A DNA stretch of 64,000 bases from Poteriospumella lacustris (GCA_008000375.1 SMOI01000041.1:106760-170759), one strand, 5' to 3'. Shown: positions 1-11,331, numbered from the stretch's first letter. The notes: generated by a model not told the origin, from the letters alone. Numbers and translations: made by a program.

Positions 1-312
1 GAAGGTGGTATATGGAAAGAGAGAATCCATATCGGTGACTTGGCTCACGTCCCAGTCGTTGATGTCCCCGTACTTCCGAAGAGCAACTGCTCGATCTTCG
101 CACCACAGGTCCAACGCCTCTCGTAGCGTATCGTTGTTGAAAATATGAAAGGCATAGTCCTTGATCATCTGCCGCACGCCAAACGGCAAGATGCGGTCTC
201 GACAAGTTTCCGCAACCGCACGATACAGACACAAGTCCAATACCCTGGCGATTGGAGGTTGAGAACAACCTGTCTCATCGGTTCGTTCTGTGGGGTTTCT
301 TTCGATGGACAT
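1..312 (-). CDS. BspA-like/DUF285 repeat protein, locus 1 (N-terminal part, cut by window edge)
   Basis: The reading frame opens with ATG at 312 and stays open for 104 codons to the window edge, so the C-terminus is missing. The product starts MSIERNPTERTDETG and carries the family's N-terminal module: LCLYRAVAETC, then ILPFGVRQMIKDYAF, then LREAL and DINDWDVSQVTDM. The cut falls just before the first 25-residue repeat. The CGGR motif is changed to CRDR. Function is unknown. The module is followed in complete relatives by DUF285 (BspA-like) repeats, which in other proteins form elongated solenoids used for binding. There is no signal peptide, so a cytosolic location is inferred. Confidence 0.8.
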   Translation of the reverse strand, partial: MSIERNPTERTDETGCSQPPIARVLDLCLYRAVAETCRDRILPFGVRQMIKDYAFHIFNNDTLREALDLWCEDRAVALRKYGDINDWDVSQVTDMDSLFPYTTF

Positions 313-1018
313 AGTTATCAATGCACACAGTTTGTCTCGGGAAACGGTTCTCGAATGATTACTCCCAGAACAGTTCTTTACTTGATTGGTTTGCTGCAAT
401 GAACAGCTATGTGGTATGGGGTTTGGGGTTCTTGTTTTTTTATTGAACTTGTTGTTGGCCTCTTCTTCTTCTTGCTCACTGTCAGAAGCGAGTGCAAGTA
501 CAGATGGTACAGTAGTTACGTCGGCATATAGTGCATATCGTGGCATCACAAATGTACGACTTCTATCTCAGCACGGTGGCAGGCGCTACCTAACGTTTGG
601 TACTCATCTACTATACCCTCCCTTGCAATTTCCAAGTACCGTTGGTTTATTAAGCAATGTACAGAGTATAGTTGATAGACACGCTCACTACGGGGGGGAC
701 GGAAGCTCGTCGATCGCACGAGAAGTGCGCAAAGTGACAGGGCCGCAAAGTGGCCGCAAAAGTGAAGTATCTGACGCATAAACACTTAATGTAATGTACG
801 GTTCGCACACAGGACGTGGCACAGACACGGGGTGGTGGTGGTGGTCAGCGATGGAAGGCTGTGCGTGAACAGTTGTGTCAACGGCTGTCAGGCACTGACG
901 CCGGCATCGTGGCCGGTACTGCGGTACACTCATGGGACACCACACACCACAGAACATACCGCACATGAAATAAGGTCGTGACCCGTCTCACGCGTGACTC
1001 GCATCCAGCAAGGTCGCA
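313..1018. other. Intergenic spacer between loci 1 and 2
   Basis: No supported gene. About 180 bp upstream of the locus 1 start lies GTACAGATGG, a short motif that recurs upstream of many loci of the family. The rest is unassigned, and the short open frames on both strands show no family resemblance. Confidence 0.5.
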
Positions 1019-1921
1019 TCAGCATCCGTCATTACGCACGCACTGTTGCGTTTCCACCATCGCTCTACTACGCACCAACCGTTTATACAACTTCGCCCCA
1101 CTAAACATACCTTCCCTATTCCGAACACGACTCAAATCCCACGTGTCCAGTGGCTGGTTGAACGATACGGCCCCATCAAACATGTAACTCATATTAGTGG
1201 CCTGTCTAATGTCCCATGTGGCTAACGGTTGGTTAAACGACTTCGCCCTATCAAACATACCACACATTCGCCGAACATTACTGACATCCCACGTTGACAA
1301 CGGCTGATTGAACCACGTGGCACGGGAAAACATCCAAGATAGATCAGTGACCTGGCTCACCTCCCACGTGTCCAGTGGCTGGTTAAACACCACTGCATGA
1401 GAGAACATAAACTCCATATTGGTGACACGGCTAACGTCCCAGGAGGCTAACGACTGGTCAAACGACAAAGCACCATGAAACATGTTTTTCATCGCCGTCA
1501 CGTGACTGACGTCCCACGTGTCCAGTGGCTGGTTGAAAACCTTCGCGAAGTCAAACATTTCCTCCATCGTGGTGACGTTCCGTACGTCCCAACGGTCGAT
1601 GCGATCATTGAACGAGGTATTGCGAAAGAGGGAAGCCATATCGGTCACTTGGCTCACGTCCCAATCGTTGATGTCCCCGTACAGCTGAAGAGCAGCTGCA
1701 CGATCTCGGCACCATAACTTCACTGCCTTTCGTATCGTATCGTTGTCGAACTTCTCAAAGGCGTAGTCTTTGATCATCTGTCGCACACCAAACGGCAATA
1801 TGCGACCTCGACAATGTTCGGCCACCGCGCGATACAGACATAAGTCCAATTCCACGGCGATTGGAGGTGCAGTACGACCGGCTGTCTCGGTTCGTTCTGT
1901 GGGGTTCCTTTCGATGGACAT
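1019..1921 (-). CDS. BspA-like/DUF285 repeat protein, locus 2
   Basis: A 300-residue protein. An in-frame ATG at 2104 would add 61 residues, but the start at 1921 (MSIERNPTERTE) aligns with the starts of loci 1, 6, 8, 9 and 10, so I prefer it. The N-terminal module (LCLYRAVAEHC, ILPFGVRQMIKDYAF) is followed by seven 25-residue repeats, the first being the special FNDRIDRWDV unit that opens the repeat region in nearly all copies. Here CGGR is CRGR. The C-terminal tail after the last repeat (KLYKRLVRSRAM...) does not match the usual GATSFQQS-type ending, so the 3' end has diverged or been replaced. Confidence 0.85.
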   Translation of the reverse strand: MSIERNPTERTETAGRTAPPIAVELDLCLYRAVAEHCRGRILPFGVRQMIKDYAFEKFDNDTIRKAVKLWCRDRAAALQLYGDINDWDVSQVTDMASLFRNTSFNDRIDRWDVRNVTTMEEMFDFAKVFNQPLDTWDVSHVTAMKNMFHGALSFDQSLASWDVSRVTNMEFMFSHAVVFNQPLDTWEVSQVTDLSWMFSRATWFNQPLSTWDVSNVRRMCGMFDRAKSFNQPLATWDIRQATNMSYMFDGAVSFNQPLDTWDLSRVRNREGMFSGAKLYKRLVRSRAMVETQQCVRNDGC

Positions 1922-2504
1922 AGTTATCTCTACACACAGTCTGTCTCGTGAAACAGATCTCCAATGATTTCTCCCAGAATATGTTTTTGCTTGACTTGAT
2001 TGGTTTATGATTAACAATGAACAGCTACGGGGTTCATTGATTGATTCTTCGATGATTGAACTTGTTGACCTTTCACAATCTCTGCCAGTGGCAGTGGTGG
2101 TCACAGTGGGTCAAAAACGAGTGCGTGTACAGGTGGCTCACTAGTTAAGTCCGTCTGTAGTGTGATAGCTTGACATCACCGATGTACAACGTCCATCAGC
2201 ACCGTAGCACCGTAGCACCGTAGCACCGTAGCACCGTAGCACCGTAGCACCGTAGCACCGTAGCACCGTAGCAGAGGTGTTCTCTCAGGTGGCGGGTGGG
2301 ACGTGAGCAGCAGAGTCACTGATATAAGTCTTGTCTCTTCCGCCGTACATACCACCTTCAACGCATTGCATCGACCGTTGAGACGGACGTGTCTATCGTT
2401 TGGTACTCCTCTACTACTGTACACCTCGCATTTATACCAACTACCGGTGTGTTAATGAAGCAATGTACAGACTATCGTTGATAGACACGCTCACTAGGGG
2501 TTGG
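1922..2504. other. Intergenic spacer between loci 2 and 3
   Basis: This is the 5' flank of locus 2, with a GTACAGGTGG variant of the shared upstream motif near 2125. It contains an 8-bp microsatellite, annotated separately. No gene is supported. Confidence 0.5.
2199..2272. repeat. 8-bp microsatellite, unit CACCGTAG, about nine copies
   Basis: Nine uninterrupted copies of CACCGTAG (GTAGCACC in another phase) sit upstream of locus 2. The surrounding sequence (GACATCACCGATGTACAACGTCCATCAGC) resembles the flanks of other loci that carry only one copy, so this looks like a local slippage expansion. Confidence 0.9.
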
Positions 2505-2740
2505 TGTAATGATTGGATCCCCATCAAAACATACCCGCCAGAGTCGATAATTGACTGACGATCCACATGGACAAGGGCTAATTGAATATGGACGGGGCGC
2601 GGGAGAAGATACCCGCAACCTGGCTTACATTCCACACAGTCAACATCCCCATCCATAGTAGTGAACACGCTCAACCTCACCCACATCCTAAGGCGGGCAC
2701 CCAAGGACTGGTTAACGGCAGCTGCCCCCAGCAACGGCTC
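2505..2740 (-). pseudogene. Relic of DUF285 repeats downstream of locus 3
   Basis: On the minus strand, degraded repeat units can be read in shifting frames: VNQSLG, a WNVSQVAGIFSRA-like stretch, then a SMWIVSQLSTLAGMF-like stretch with an in-frame stop between units. It lies directly 3' of locus 3 in the same orientation. It is either a decayed C-terminal extension of that gene or the remains of another copy. Confidence 0.6.
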
Positions 2741-2753
2741 GGAGGGCGTTGAG

Positions 2754-3695
2754 CTACAAGAGCCGCTGTAACGACACTGGTATCGGCTGTTGGAAAGACG
2801 TCGCTGCGTCAAACATACCTCGCGCAAGCCGGATACGACGTATATCCCACGTCTCCAGTGGCTGGTTGAACGACGATGCTTCGCTAAACATATAACTCAT
2901 ATCCGTGACCTGCCCAACATTCCATGTGGCTAACGGCTGGTTGAACGATACGGCTCCGACAAACATGCTACTCATATTGGTCACCTGACTGACATCCCAC
3001 GTGGCTAACGGTTGGTTAAACGACTTCGCTCCACCAAACGTACCACTCATATCCCGAACCTTACTGACATCCCACGTTGATAACGACTGATTGAACGACG
3101 AGGCGCGCAAGAATATGCCAGAGATGTCCGTGACCTGGCTCACATCCCACGTATCCAGTGGCTGGTTGAACACGGCGGCACCAGAGAACATATATCGCAT
3201 AATGGTGACTCGACCAACGTCCCAGGCGGACAACGGCTGGTTAAACGACGAAGCGCCACGAAACATGCAGTGCATCGTAGTCACCTTTCGCACGTCCCAC
3301 GTGTCCAGCGGCTGGTTGAAGTCCGTCGCAAGGTAGAACATACTTTCCATCCATTCGACGTTCCGTACGTCCCAACAGTCGATGCGATCATTGAACGTGG
3401 TATCTTGAAAGAGCCGAGACATGTCTGTGACCTGGGTCACGTCCCAATCGTTGATGTCTCCGTACCGCTGAAGAGCAGCCACTCGATCTCTGCACCACAG
3501 TTTTACGGCCTCACGTAGCGTGTCGTTGTCGAATTTCACAAAGGCATAGTCCTTGATCATCTTTCGCACGCCAAATGGCAAGATACGTCCTCCACAGCCT
3601 TCGTTCATCACGCGATAGAGACACAAGTCCACGACCGTGGCGATCGGACGGTGAGAACGACCGGATTCATCGGTTCGTGTTTGATGTGTGGTCAT
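2754..3695 (-). CDS. BspA-like/DUF285 repeat protein, locus 3
   Basis: An intact 313-residue frame starting MTTHQTRTDESGRSHRP at 3695. The N-terminal module is well kept (LCLYRVMNEGCGGRILPFG, then VRKMIKDYAF, with K in place of the usual Q). Eight repeats follow, opening with FNDRIDCWDV, where cysteine replaces the usual arginine or histidine. It ends in ATSFQQPIPVSLQRLL, a typical family C-terminus. The start context and first residues match the MTTHQ subtype that dominates 23-37 kb, so this copy is an outlier among the MSIQRN-type neighbours. Confidence 0.88.
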   Translation of the reverse strand: MTTHQTRTDESGRSHRPIATVVDLCLYRVMNEGCGGRILPFGVRKMIKDYAFVKFDNDTLREAVKLWCRDRVAALQRYGDINDWDVTQVTDMSRLFQDTTFNDRIDCWDVRNVEWMESMFYLATDFNQPLDTWDVRKVTTMHCMFRGASSFNQPLSAWDVGRVTIMRYMFSGAAVFNQPLDTWDVSQVTDISGIFLRASSFNQSLSTWDVSKVRDMSGTFGGAKSFNQPLATWDVSQVTNMSSMFVGAVSFNQPLATWNVGQVTDMSYMFSEASSFNQPLETWDIRRIRLARGMFDAATSFQQPIPVSLQRLL

Positions 3696-4063
3696 GATTA
3701 TGGCGGGTATGGCTGTCTTTGATCTGTGAATAGATACTTTCTCGCATGACTATACTGTATCCTACCTACAGTATCCACCATGGCATATCGATCAGCTCTG
3801 TTGCTTCTTTTTCACTGCTGATCCATGATGGCTGATGTGACGATGTCATCGTTTGTGAAACGCCTCTCTCTCTCTTTCTCTATCTGTCAGAAAAAGCAGT
3901 ACAAATGAAGGACGCAACGAACAGCACAATGGCAGTTCAGGTCACAATGCCATGTACCGTTCACAGGTCTCCGATCTTATTGTTGTCTCATTTTGCCGAA
4001 CGAATCTTGCCGTTATTTATGCACATGAATGATTTGCCGAAATCATCTATTCATAGGCAACCC
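3696..4063. other. Divergent spacer between loci 3 and 4
   Basis: Locus 3 (minus) and locus 4 (plus) are transcribed away from each other from this stretch. The last 50 bases before locus 4 match the leaders of loci 21 and 26 (a LPKSSIHRQP-like reading just before the ATG), but indels shift the frame between copies, so it is untranslated leader rather than coding. A short CT-rich run lies near 3860-3890. Confidence 0.5.
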
Positions 4064-5217
4064 ATGTCCACTAGGACGACCCCGTCAGCACGAACCGATG
4101 AGACAGGTCGTATTCACCGTCCACTCACCGTGGTAATGGACTTGTGTCTGTATCGGGTGGTGAGCGAGCAATGCGGAGGCCGCATCTTGCCGTTTGGCGT
4201 ACGACAACTGATCAAAGACTTTGCCTGGGAATCGTTCGACAATGAGACGCTACGAGAGGCCGTGAAGCTGTGGTGCGACGACCGACCTCTTGCGTTTCAG
4301 CAGTACGGGGACATCAACGACTGGGACGTGAGCCAGGTCACCGATATGGATTCTCTCTTTTCTCATACCAAGTTCAATGATCGTATCGACCGTTGGGACG
4401 TGCGGAAGGTCACATCGATGAACAATATGTTTTTCTTTGCGGCTGCTTTCAACCAGCCGTTAGACACGTGGGATGTGAGTCGGGTGATCACGATGCACCA
4501 CCTATTTCGTGGTGCCTCGTCGTTCAACCAGCCGTTATCAACGTGGGACGTTGGTCGTGTCACCAATATGGAGTGTTTGTTCTCTCGCGCTGTCTCGTTT
4601 AACCAGCCACTGGCCACGTGGAACGTGAGCCAGGTCACGAATATGGGTCACATGTTCACCCGCGCCTCGTCTTTCAACCAACCGTTGAACACGTGGGATG
4701 TGCGGCAGGTGACGACAATGCACCACATGTTTCGTAGCGCGTCATCGTTTGACCAGCCGCTATCGACGTGGGATGTTGGGCGTATCACCGATATGGAGTA
4801 CATGTTCGCTAGCGTCGCCGTGATCAGTCACTGTCCACGTGGGATGTAAGCCAGGTCACCAATATGGCCTACATGTTTTATCATGCCACGTGCTTCAATC
4901 AGCCATTGGACGCGTGGAACGTTAGTCGAGTCACGACACTGATGGGTATGTTCGATGGGGCGGAGTCGTTCAACCAGCCGTTGGCCACGTGGGATGTGCG
5001 TCAAGTGATCACTATGGCGGGAATGTTCTGTGACGTAACGTCGTTCAATCAGTCATTGTCCACGTGGGATGTCCGGCAGGTGACCAATAGGAATTTCATG
5101 TTGCACGGCGCCTCGTCGTTTAACCAACCGACAGAAGCCCCTGCCAGTAGTAGTCGTCCTCGCCCAGTTCGCCCGAAAGGGTGTCGATCGATCATAATGC
5201 GTTTGTTTTGCACCTAG
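4064..5217 (+). pseudogene. BspA-like/DUF285 repeat gene, locus 4, frameshifted
   Basis: Starts MSTRTTPSARTDETG at 4064, with a standard module (LCLYRVVSEQCGGRILPFG, VRQLIKDFAW) and seven readable repeats. At about 4820-4825 four bases (TTCA of a FNQ codon set) are missing compared with every sibling unit. The first frame then ends at 4849, and the repeats resume in another frame from about 4826 to 5217. The second part also loses the usual ending: it runs from FNQPTEAP into an unrelated basic tail. A longer in-frame start exists at 3905 but only covers leader sequence. It is a pseudogene unless the 4-bp gap is an assembly error. Confidence 0.85.
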
Positions 5218-5739
5218 CAAGTGATGTAATGAACCTTCTGAATTGAGCTGTGTAGAGTAGATTGCGGGCATCGTTGTCCTGCTCCATCTGCATCGCCGTG
5301 GGAGCAGCAGATGCGGTGGTGGTGGCTGTGGTTCTGCAGGTGGTTGCGCTCACTCAGGAGGATGATATCGGACTCGAACTGGATACCACCCATCGCGTAT
5401 GGAATCGTGTTTTAGGTTTCTTTTTTCATTCGTTTGCTCAAGAAAGAAGAAGTGACACAGGTATACAAAAGACCTGGAAGCCCTGCTTTGCATCTGACGT
5501 CCGACAACATCCAACGGCGCATGTGTAGAGTGACTTGACTGGGTCCATAATAATCGCATCAGGACACATAAATGACACTCCCGATTACATTAGATGAACA
5601 CTCCGGACGCATCTAACCGATTCCCGGCAGAAAATAGACTAAGAAGAGACTATAAGATGTTACGGAATGACTACGCTCTGATCGCGGACTCAAACGTACG
5701 CACTCACTCACTCACTCACTCACTCTCTCGCTAGTCAGT
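5218..5739. repeat. Convergent spacer between loci 4 and 5 with a CACT microsatellite
   Basis: No supported gene. A run of about six CACT/ACTC units lies at 5700-5724, and CTCTCTCGCT follows. The same CTCTCGCTCG-type tract recurs just 3' of loci 7, 8 and 9, so it is part of the shared 3' flank of this subtype. Confidence 0.55.
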
Positions 5740-6771
5740 CTACGGTGGGCCATCCGTCCGCCGCTGTGGTTTCCACGACGGTTGCAATGACGTTGCCCCC
5801 ACAAACATACCGCGCACATCCACCACATGACTCACATCCCACGTGTCTAGCCGCTGGTTGAACGAGGCGGCGCCATTGAACATCTCACTCATCCCGGTCA
5901 CCTGACGCACGTCCCACGTCGACAACGGCTGGTTGAACGACGTAGCGTTGTGAAACATGAGGCTCATATTGATGACCTGTCCAACATCCCAGGCGGCTAG
6001 CGGCTGGTTGAACGATGTGGCTCCACAAAACATGTAGCCCATATTGGTCACCTGACTCACATTCCAACTGTCCAATGGCTGGTTGAATGCCACAGCGCCA
6101 TCAAACAATCCCGCCATATTCGTGACTCTTCGCACGTCCCACGTTGCCAACGACTGATTGAACGACGAGGCGCGGGTAAACATGCAAGAGATATCCGTGA
6201 CCTGACTCACATTCCACGTGTCCAGCGGCTGGTTGAACACGACTGCCGCCGTGAACATATTGTGCATATTGATGATTCGGCGAACGTCCCACGTCGATAA
6301 CGGCTGGTTGAACAATGTGGTAGCATGAAACATGCCTTCCATCGTCGTCACGTGACTCACGTCCCACGTGTCCAACGGCTGGTTGAAGTTATACGCAAAA
6401 TAGAACATGCGATCCATCGATGTGACGTTTCGTACGTCCCACCGGTTTATGCGATCGTTGAAGTTGGAATACGCAAAGAGAGACGACATATCGGTGACCT
6501 GGCTCACGTCCCAATCGTTGATGTCCCCGTACAGCCGACGAACAGCCGCTCGATCTCTACACCACAGTTTGACGGCCTCTCGTAGCGTCTCGTTGTTGAA
6601 GGGCACCCAGGCATAGTCCTTGATTAATTGTCGCACACCAAACGGCAAGATGCGGCCCCCACAACCTTCATTGACCGCGCGATATAGACAAAGGTCTACT
6701 TCCATGGCCGTCGGAAATTGAGTACGACCGGATTCATCGGTCCGTTGTGTCGGGTTCCTTTGGCTGGGCAT
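5740..6771 (-). CDS. BspA-like/DUF285 repeat protein, locus 5
   Basis: An intact 343-residue frame starting MPSQRNPTQRTDESG. Module: LCLYRAVNEGCGGRILPFG, then VRQLIKDYAW. Nine repeats follow, the first FNDRINRWDV. Repeats three to eight correspond unit by unit to those of broken locus 7 (for example FTRASSFNQSLATWDVRRVT followed by AGLFDGAVAFNQPLD), so the two are close paralogues. The C-terminus (GATSLQPSWKPQRRTDGPP) is longer and more basic than in relatives. Confidence 0.88.
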   Translation of the reverse strand: MPSQRNPTQRTDESGRTQFPTAMEVDLCLYRAVNEGCGGRILPFGVRQLIKDYAWVPFNNETLREAVKLWCRDRAAVRRLYGDINDWDVSQVTDMSSLFAYSNFNDRINRWDVRNVTSMDRMFYFAYNFNQPLDTWDVSHVTTMEGMFHATTLFNQPLSTWDVRRIINMHNMFTAAVVFNQPLDTWNVSQVTDISCMFTRASSFNQSLATWDVRRVTNMAGLFDGAVAFNQPLDSWNVSQVTNMGYMFCGATSFNQPLAAWDVGQVINMSLMFHNATSFNQPLSTWDVRQVTGMSEMFNGAASFNQRLDTWDVSHVVDVRGMFVGATSLQPSWKPQRRTDGPP

Positions 6772-7588
6772 GATTTTTCTTAAATATTCTAGTGTGGTTT
6801 GAGGAAACCGTTCTCATATGAATAATCCAGATGTTGTTTTGCTTCAGAGGTATTTACCATGAACAGATGTAGGGTTCTTCGTTTCTTCGATGGAACAACT
6901 TCGATTTTTACTTGTTGTTGGTCTATCAATTTCCGCTGGCCAAGTTGTTGTCGCCGGATACATGTTGAACGTACAGACGGTGCTGACGTTTCCTCATTCT
7001 ATAGCAGATAGCTTGACATCAGAGATGTACAACAACATCCATCTTTCGGAAATATTCAACCGTTTCATTTTTATAGCACACAGCAGTCGACGGGCGCCCA
7101 GCCAGCTCGTTGGCGTTGTTCTACAACACGTGTATGGTTTAACGGTTGGCACCTTTCTGCTATACCATAGCATTTAACCAATGACCTGTTGGTTCCGCAT
7201 GAGATACGTAGGTTTAATGCATCGGACACATGAGTAAGTAACGCGACATAAATATGCATGTGGCTTACAACCCGGGCACATCGGCAATCGATGCGAACCT
7301 GCAGGCACATTATTACATATCATGAAGAGAGATCACCCACGCGAACCTCACATACAGGACTCAACTCAGACACGGACTCAACGCATCTCCACATCGAAAC
7401 TGCAACAGACTAATAGAGTAAGATTGTTTAAACAGGGTTCTTATTAGACCACCAAAACTTAGACCACGATCGATGATCGGCCGCTTCCACCCCCATGCTT
7501 CCAATGTCTTGACTGCCAGAGTGAACATACACCGTGTCCGTGATCACCGATCGCGCATCAATCCCTCCATCGCGGAACGGCCGTTGCG
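6772..7588. other. Intergenic spacer between loci 5 and 6
   Basis: This 5' flank of locus 5 shares long stretches with the flank of locus 7 and with the 932-bp triplicated unit, for example TTCTTCGTTTCTTCGATGGAAC, GAACGTACAGACGG and the ATACCATAGCATTTAACCAATGACC stretch. It is therefore family flank copied with the gene. No gene is supported. Confidence 0.5.
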
Positions 7589-8455
7589 CTATTTCCGTCG
7601 TTGTAACGGCACTGGCATCGGCTGTGGAAACGACGTCGCTCGATCCAACATACCACGCGCATCCCGAAGACGACTCACATCCCACGTGTCCAACGGCTGG
7701 TTAAACGATGCGGCGTTGGCAAACATGTAGCTCATATTGGTGACCTGCCCAACATCCCATGCGGCCAACGGCTGGTTGAACGATTTGGCTCCTAAAAACA
7801 TGGAACCCATATTGGTCACCTGACTGACATCCCACGTGTCCAATGGCTGGTTAAACGCGTCGGCGCCACTGAATATAGCAAACATATTCGTCACTCTACA
7901 CACGTCCCATGTTGCCGAGGACGTATTAAACGACAAATCATCGCAGAATGCTCTAGATAGATGAGTGACCTGGCGCACATTCCGCGTGCCCAACGGCTGG
8001 TTGAACGATCTGGCACCACAACACATGTTGTCCATCGTTGTCACCTGACTGACGTTCCACGTGTCCAACGGCTGGTTGAAGTAAAACGAGTACATAAACA
8101 TGAATCTCATGGAAGTGACGTTCCGCACGTCCCAACGATCGATGCGATCATTGAAGTACTTCAACGAAAAGAGAGACGACATATCTGTTACCTGGCTCAC
8201 ATCCCAATCGTTGATGTCCCTGTACCGCCGAAGAGCAACTGCTCGATCTCTGCACCACCGCTTCACGGCCTTTCGTATCGTATCGTTGTTAAATTTCACA
8301 AAGGCATAGTCCTTGATCAGTTGCCGCACGCCAAACGGCAAGATGCGACCTCCACATTTCTCGCTCACCGCGCGATACAGACACAAGTCTAATATCAATT
8401 TGATCGGACGGTCAGAACGACCTGCTTCTTCGGTGGAGTTCCTTTGGATGGACAT
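7589..8455 (-). CDS. BspA-like/DUF285 repeat protein, locus 6
   Basis: 288 residues from ATG at 8455 (MSIQRNSTEEAGRSDRP). An in-frame ATG at 8479 adds only eight residues. Module: LCLYRAVSEKCGGRILPFG, then VRQLIKDYAF. There are seven repeat units, of which the third and fourth are eroded (FNQPLGTRNVR, then FNTSSATWDVC with an atypical HLSRAFCDDLS linker). The frame is nevertheless open to a normal ending (ATSFPQPMPVPLQRRK). Weak purifying pressure on the central units is inferred. Confidence 0.86.
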   Translation of the reverse strand: MSIQRNSTEEAGRSDRPIKLILDLCLYRAVSEKCGGRILPFGVRQLIKDYAFVKFNNDTIRKAVKRWCRDRAVALRRYRDINDWDVSQVTDMSSLFSLKYFNDRIDRWDVRNVTSMRFMFMYSFYFNQPLDTWNVSQVTTMDNMCCGARSFNQPLGTRNVRQVTHLSRAFCDDLSFNTSSATWDVCRVTNMFAIFSGADAFNQPLDTWDVSQVTNMGSMFLGAKSFNQPLAAWDVGQVTNMSYMFANAASFNQPLDTWDVSRLRDARGMLDRATSFPQPMPVPLQRRK

Positions 8456-9305
8456 GGTTTTCTGTTTTTGCTTATTCATTGATGTTCAATGTCGGGGTCT
8501 TTGTCGGTTCTTCGATTGAAACTTGGTCTTGTCGGCCATGGACCAATCAGGCCCTCGACCATCGAGCGAGTGGCGAGTGGGTGGCGGTGGACGGTGGAGA
8601 TCTACACTGTATGTACAGATGGCCAGTGGTTAACTCTGTCCAGTAACAGTTACCATCACAGCACAGGTGTACCTGCCAATTCCGTTATTGGCGGCATGTC
8701 CTCTACTAGTGTATCGTAAACTAGGATACTGTATGCAATTCAGTACGTATCTGCGGTAATACCGTAGCATGTAAAGTACAACGGGCGTGTTCATGTGCAG
8801 ATGCATGGTTGATTGACACAACACACTACTGGGACGTAAGCGATCATACGAGAAGAACCCTCGAACACTAATACATTAATACATTTGATGGGCAATCCGG
8901 ACACATCTAAGCGATGTGTCCGGCACATATTTATATATGATGCGGAAAACAGGCCGTGACATTGTCAACAAGCCCTCTCCAAATAATATGAGATCGGAAC
9001 TGTAACAGACCAATGGGGCAAACTCGCCAAACAGGATCGTTCGCGGAGACCACATATATGTAATCTACATGAACCACCAATTCAAGGGCAGGTAATCAAA
9101 TCAATGTTACTAAATGACCACGCCCTATTCATGCGCGCATAAAACAGCGAGACAGGCACGCTCTCTCTCGCTCGCTCGCCAATGATCGACTATTCACCCG
9201 CATTCGTGCTTCCCATATCGTGCCTCAGGGCATCGCATAGCAGTAACGTCGCCTCAGTGTCCGTGGTGACGCCCGAATCACGCTCTACATCCACCCGTTG
9301 CGCAA
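8456..9305. other. Intergenic spacer between loci 6 and 7
   Basis: Holds the shared upstream motif TGTATGTACAGATGGC at about 8609-8624, roughly 155 bp before the locus 6 start. It also has a GGGACGTAAGCGATCATACGAGAAG stretch that recurs near 16930, 18870 and 22830. The end nearest locus 7 has the CTCTCTCTCGCTCGCTCGCC tract. No gene is supported. Confidence 0.5.
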
Positions 9306-10453
9306 CTACCGCCTTTGTAGCGGCACTGGTAACGACTGTTGAAATACCGTCGCCCCGTCGACCATACCGCGCACATCTACAACACGACTCACATCCCACG
9401 TGTCTAACGGCTGGTTGAACGAGGTCGCGCCATTGAACATCTCACTCATATCGGTCACCTTACGCACGTCCCAAGTCGACAACGGCTGGTTAAACGACGA
9501 GGCGTCGTGAAACATCAACCTCCTATTGGTGACCTGCCCAACCTCCCAGGCGAATAGCGGCTGGTTAAACGATGTGGCTCCACAAAACATGTAGCCCATA
9601 TTGGTCACCTGACGGACCTCCCACATGTCCAGTGGCTGGTTGAATGCCACAGCGCCATCAAACAAACCCGCCAGATTCGTGACTCTACGCACGTCCCACA
9701 TTGCCAACGACTGATTGAACGAAGAGGCGCGGGTAAACATGCAAGAGATATCTGTGACCTGACTCACATTCCACGTGTCCAGTGGCTGATTGAACGACTT
9801 CGCCCCATCAAACAAACCCGCCAGATTCGTTACTCTACGCACGTCCCATGAGGCCAAGGACTGATTGAACGAACAAGCGCGGGTGAACAGGCAGGAGACA
9901 TCCGTGACCTGACTCAGATTCCACGTGCCCAGTGGCTGGTTAAACACGGCGGCGGCTGCGAACATATATCCCACATAGAAAACGACTGGTTGAACGATGT
10001 GGTAGTAAAGAACATGCTTTTCATCGTTGTCACGTGACTCACATCCCACGTGTCCAGCGGCTGGTTAAAGTAATACGCATAATTAAACATGCGGTCCATC
10101 GAGGTGACGTTCCCCACGTCCCAACGGTCGATACGATCGTTGACGTTGGAATACTCAAAGAGAGACGACATATCCGTGACCTGGCTCACGTCCCAATCGT
10201 TGATGTCCCCGTACCGTTGTAAGGTCAACGCTCGTTGACCGCGCCACAGTCTCACGGCCTCTCGTAGCGTCCTGTTGTTGAAGAGCACCCAGGCATAGTC
10301 CTTGATCATCTGCCGGACGCCAAACGGCAAGATTCGGCCTCCACAACTTTCATTGACCACACGATATAGACAAAGGTCCACTACCATAGCGATCGGACGG
10401 TCGGCACGACCGGATTCATCGGTCCGTTGTGTCCGGTTCCTTTGGATGGGCAT
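9306..10453 (-). pseudogene. BspA-like/DUF285 repeat gene, locus 7, broken by an out-of-frame deletion
   Basis: The N-terminal frame starts MPIQRNRTQRTDESG at 10453 and runs through the module (LCLYRVVNESCGGRILPFG, VRQMIKDYAW) and three repeats to FNQSFSMWDI. There, near 9970-9978, the rest of that unit's linker (expected VSRVTNM) is missing and the frame shifts. Six or more clean repeats continue in the next frame down to a normal end (VFQQSLPVPLQRR) at 9306. Only a deletion of about one linker separates it from an intact gene like locus 5. Confidence 0.85.
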
Positions 10454-10553
10454 GATTTTTCTAAAATATACTGCTATGGTTTGAGGAAACCGTTCTCAGA
10501 TGATGAATAATCCAGAGTGTTGTTTTGCTTCAGAGGTGTTTACCATGAACAGC
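10454..10553. other. 5' leader region of locus 7
   Basis: Short upstream stretch that joins the first copy of the 932-bp unit at 10554. It matches the locus 5 leader (GGTTTGAGGAAACCGTTCTCA and TCCAGAGTGTTGTTTTGCTTCAGAGGTGTTTACCATGAACAG). Confidence 0.5.
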
Positions 10554-11331
10554 TGTTGGGTTCTTCGTTTCTTCGATGAAACTTACTTGTTGGTCTATTT
10601 TATTATACAACATCCATATTCCATATTCGTCTCGAGCCTCGATGGTCGAGCCGCGTTGTCGCCGGTTACATATGATGCACGTACAGATGGCACAGCAGTT
10701 ACTATCGTCTGTTGCGGATAGTACAACACTACAGATGATGTACAACAACATCCAGCTGATGGGCGTTGCACTGCACAACACGTGCATAGTTTATCGGTTG
10801 GCCTTCTCCCGTATCTTCTATACCATAGCATTTACCAATACCTTGTTGGTTCTGCATGAGATACGTGGATATATTGGCTGGCCCACAGCATCGGACACAT
10901 GAAAACAAAATGCGACATGAATACGTATATGCTACATGGATAGGTAGTGAATAACCCGGGCACATCCTCGGCAACCGATGACAACTGACAGGCATATAAC
11001 ATAATCTGGTACATATCATGAAGAGCGATCGCCCACATGAACCCCGCACACAGACAAGGTCCCCACTCCAACCAATCACAGATCGGAACTGTAGCAGACC
11101 AATGGGTTCAGCAAAACCGCCAATACAAGGACAGACAATCCATATAATTGACTGATTATACGCCGGACAGGGACAGGCAACAAGTCCTCAAGGCACGAAC
11201 ACAATCTTTTGTTCGTCAACGATCAACCAACCGCCCGTCCCCACCCCCCTAGTTGACTGATGAATCGTATCGAAGAGATCGTATCAGTGTCAGTGGTCAG
11301 CGATCTCACATCAACGCTATGGATCCCTCCA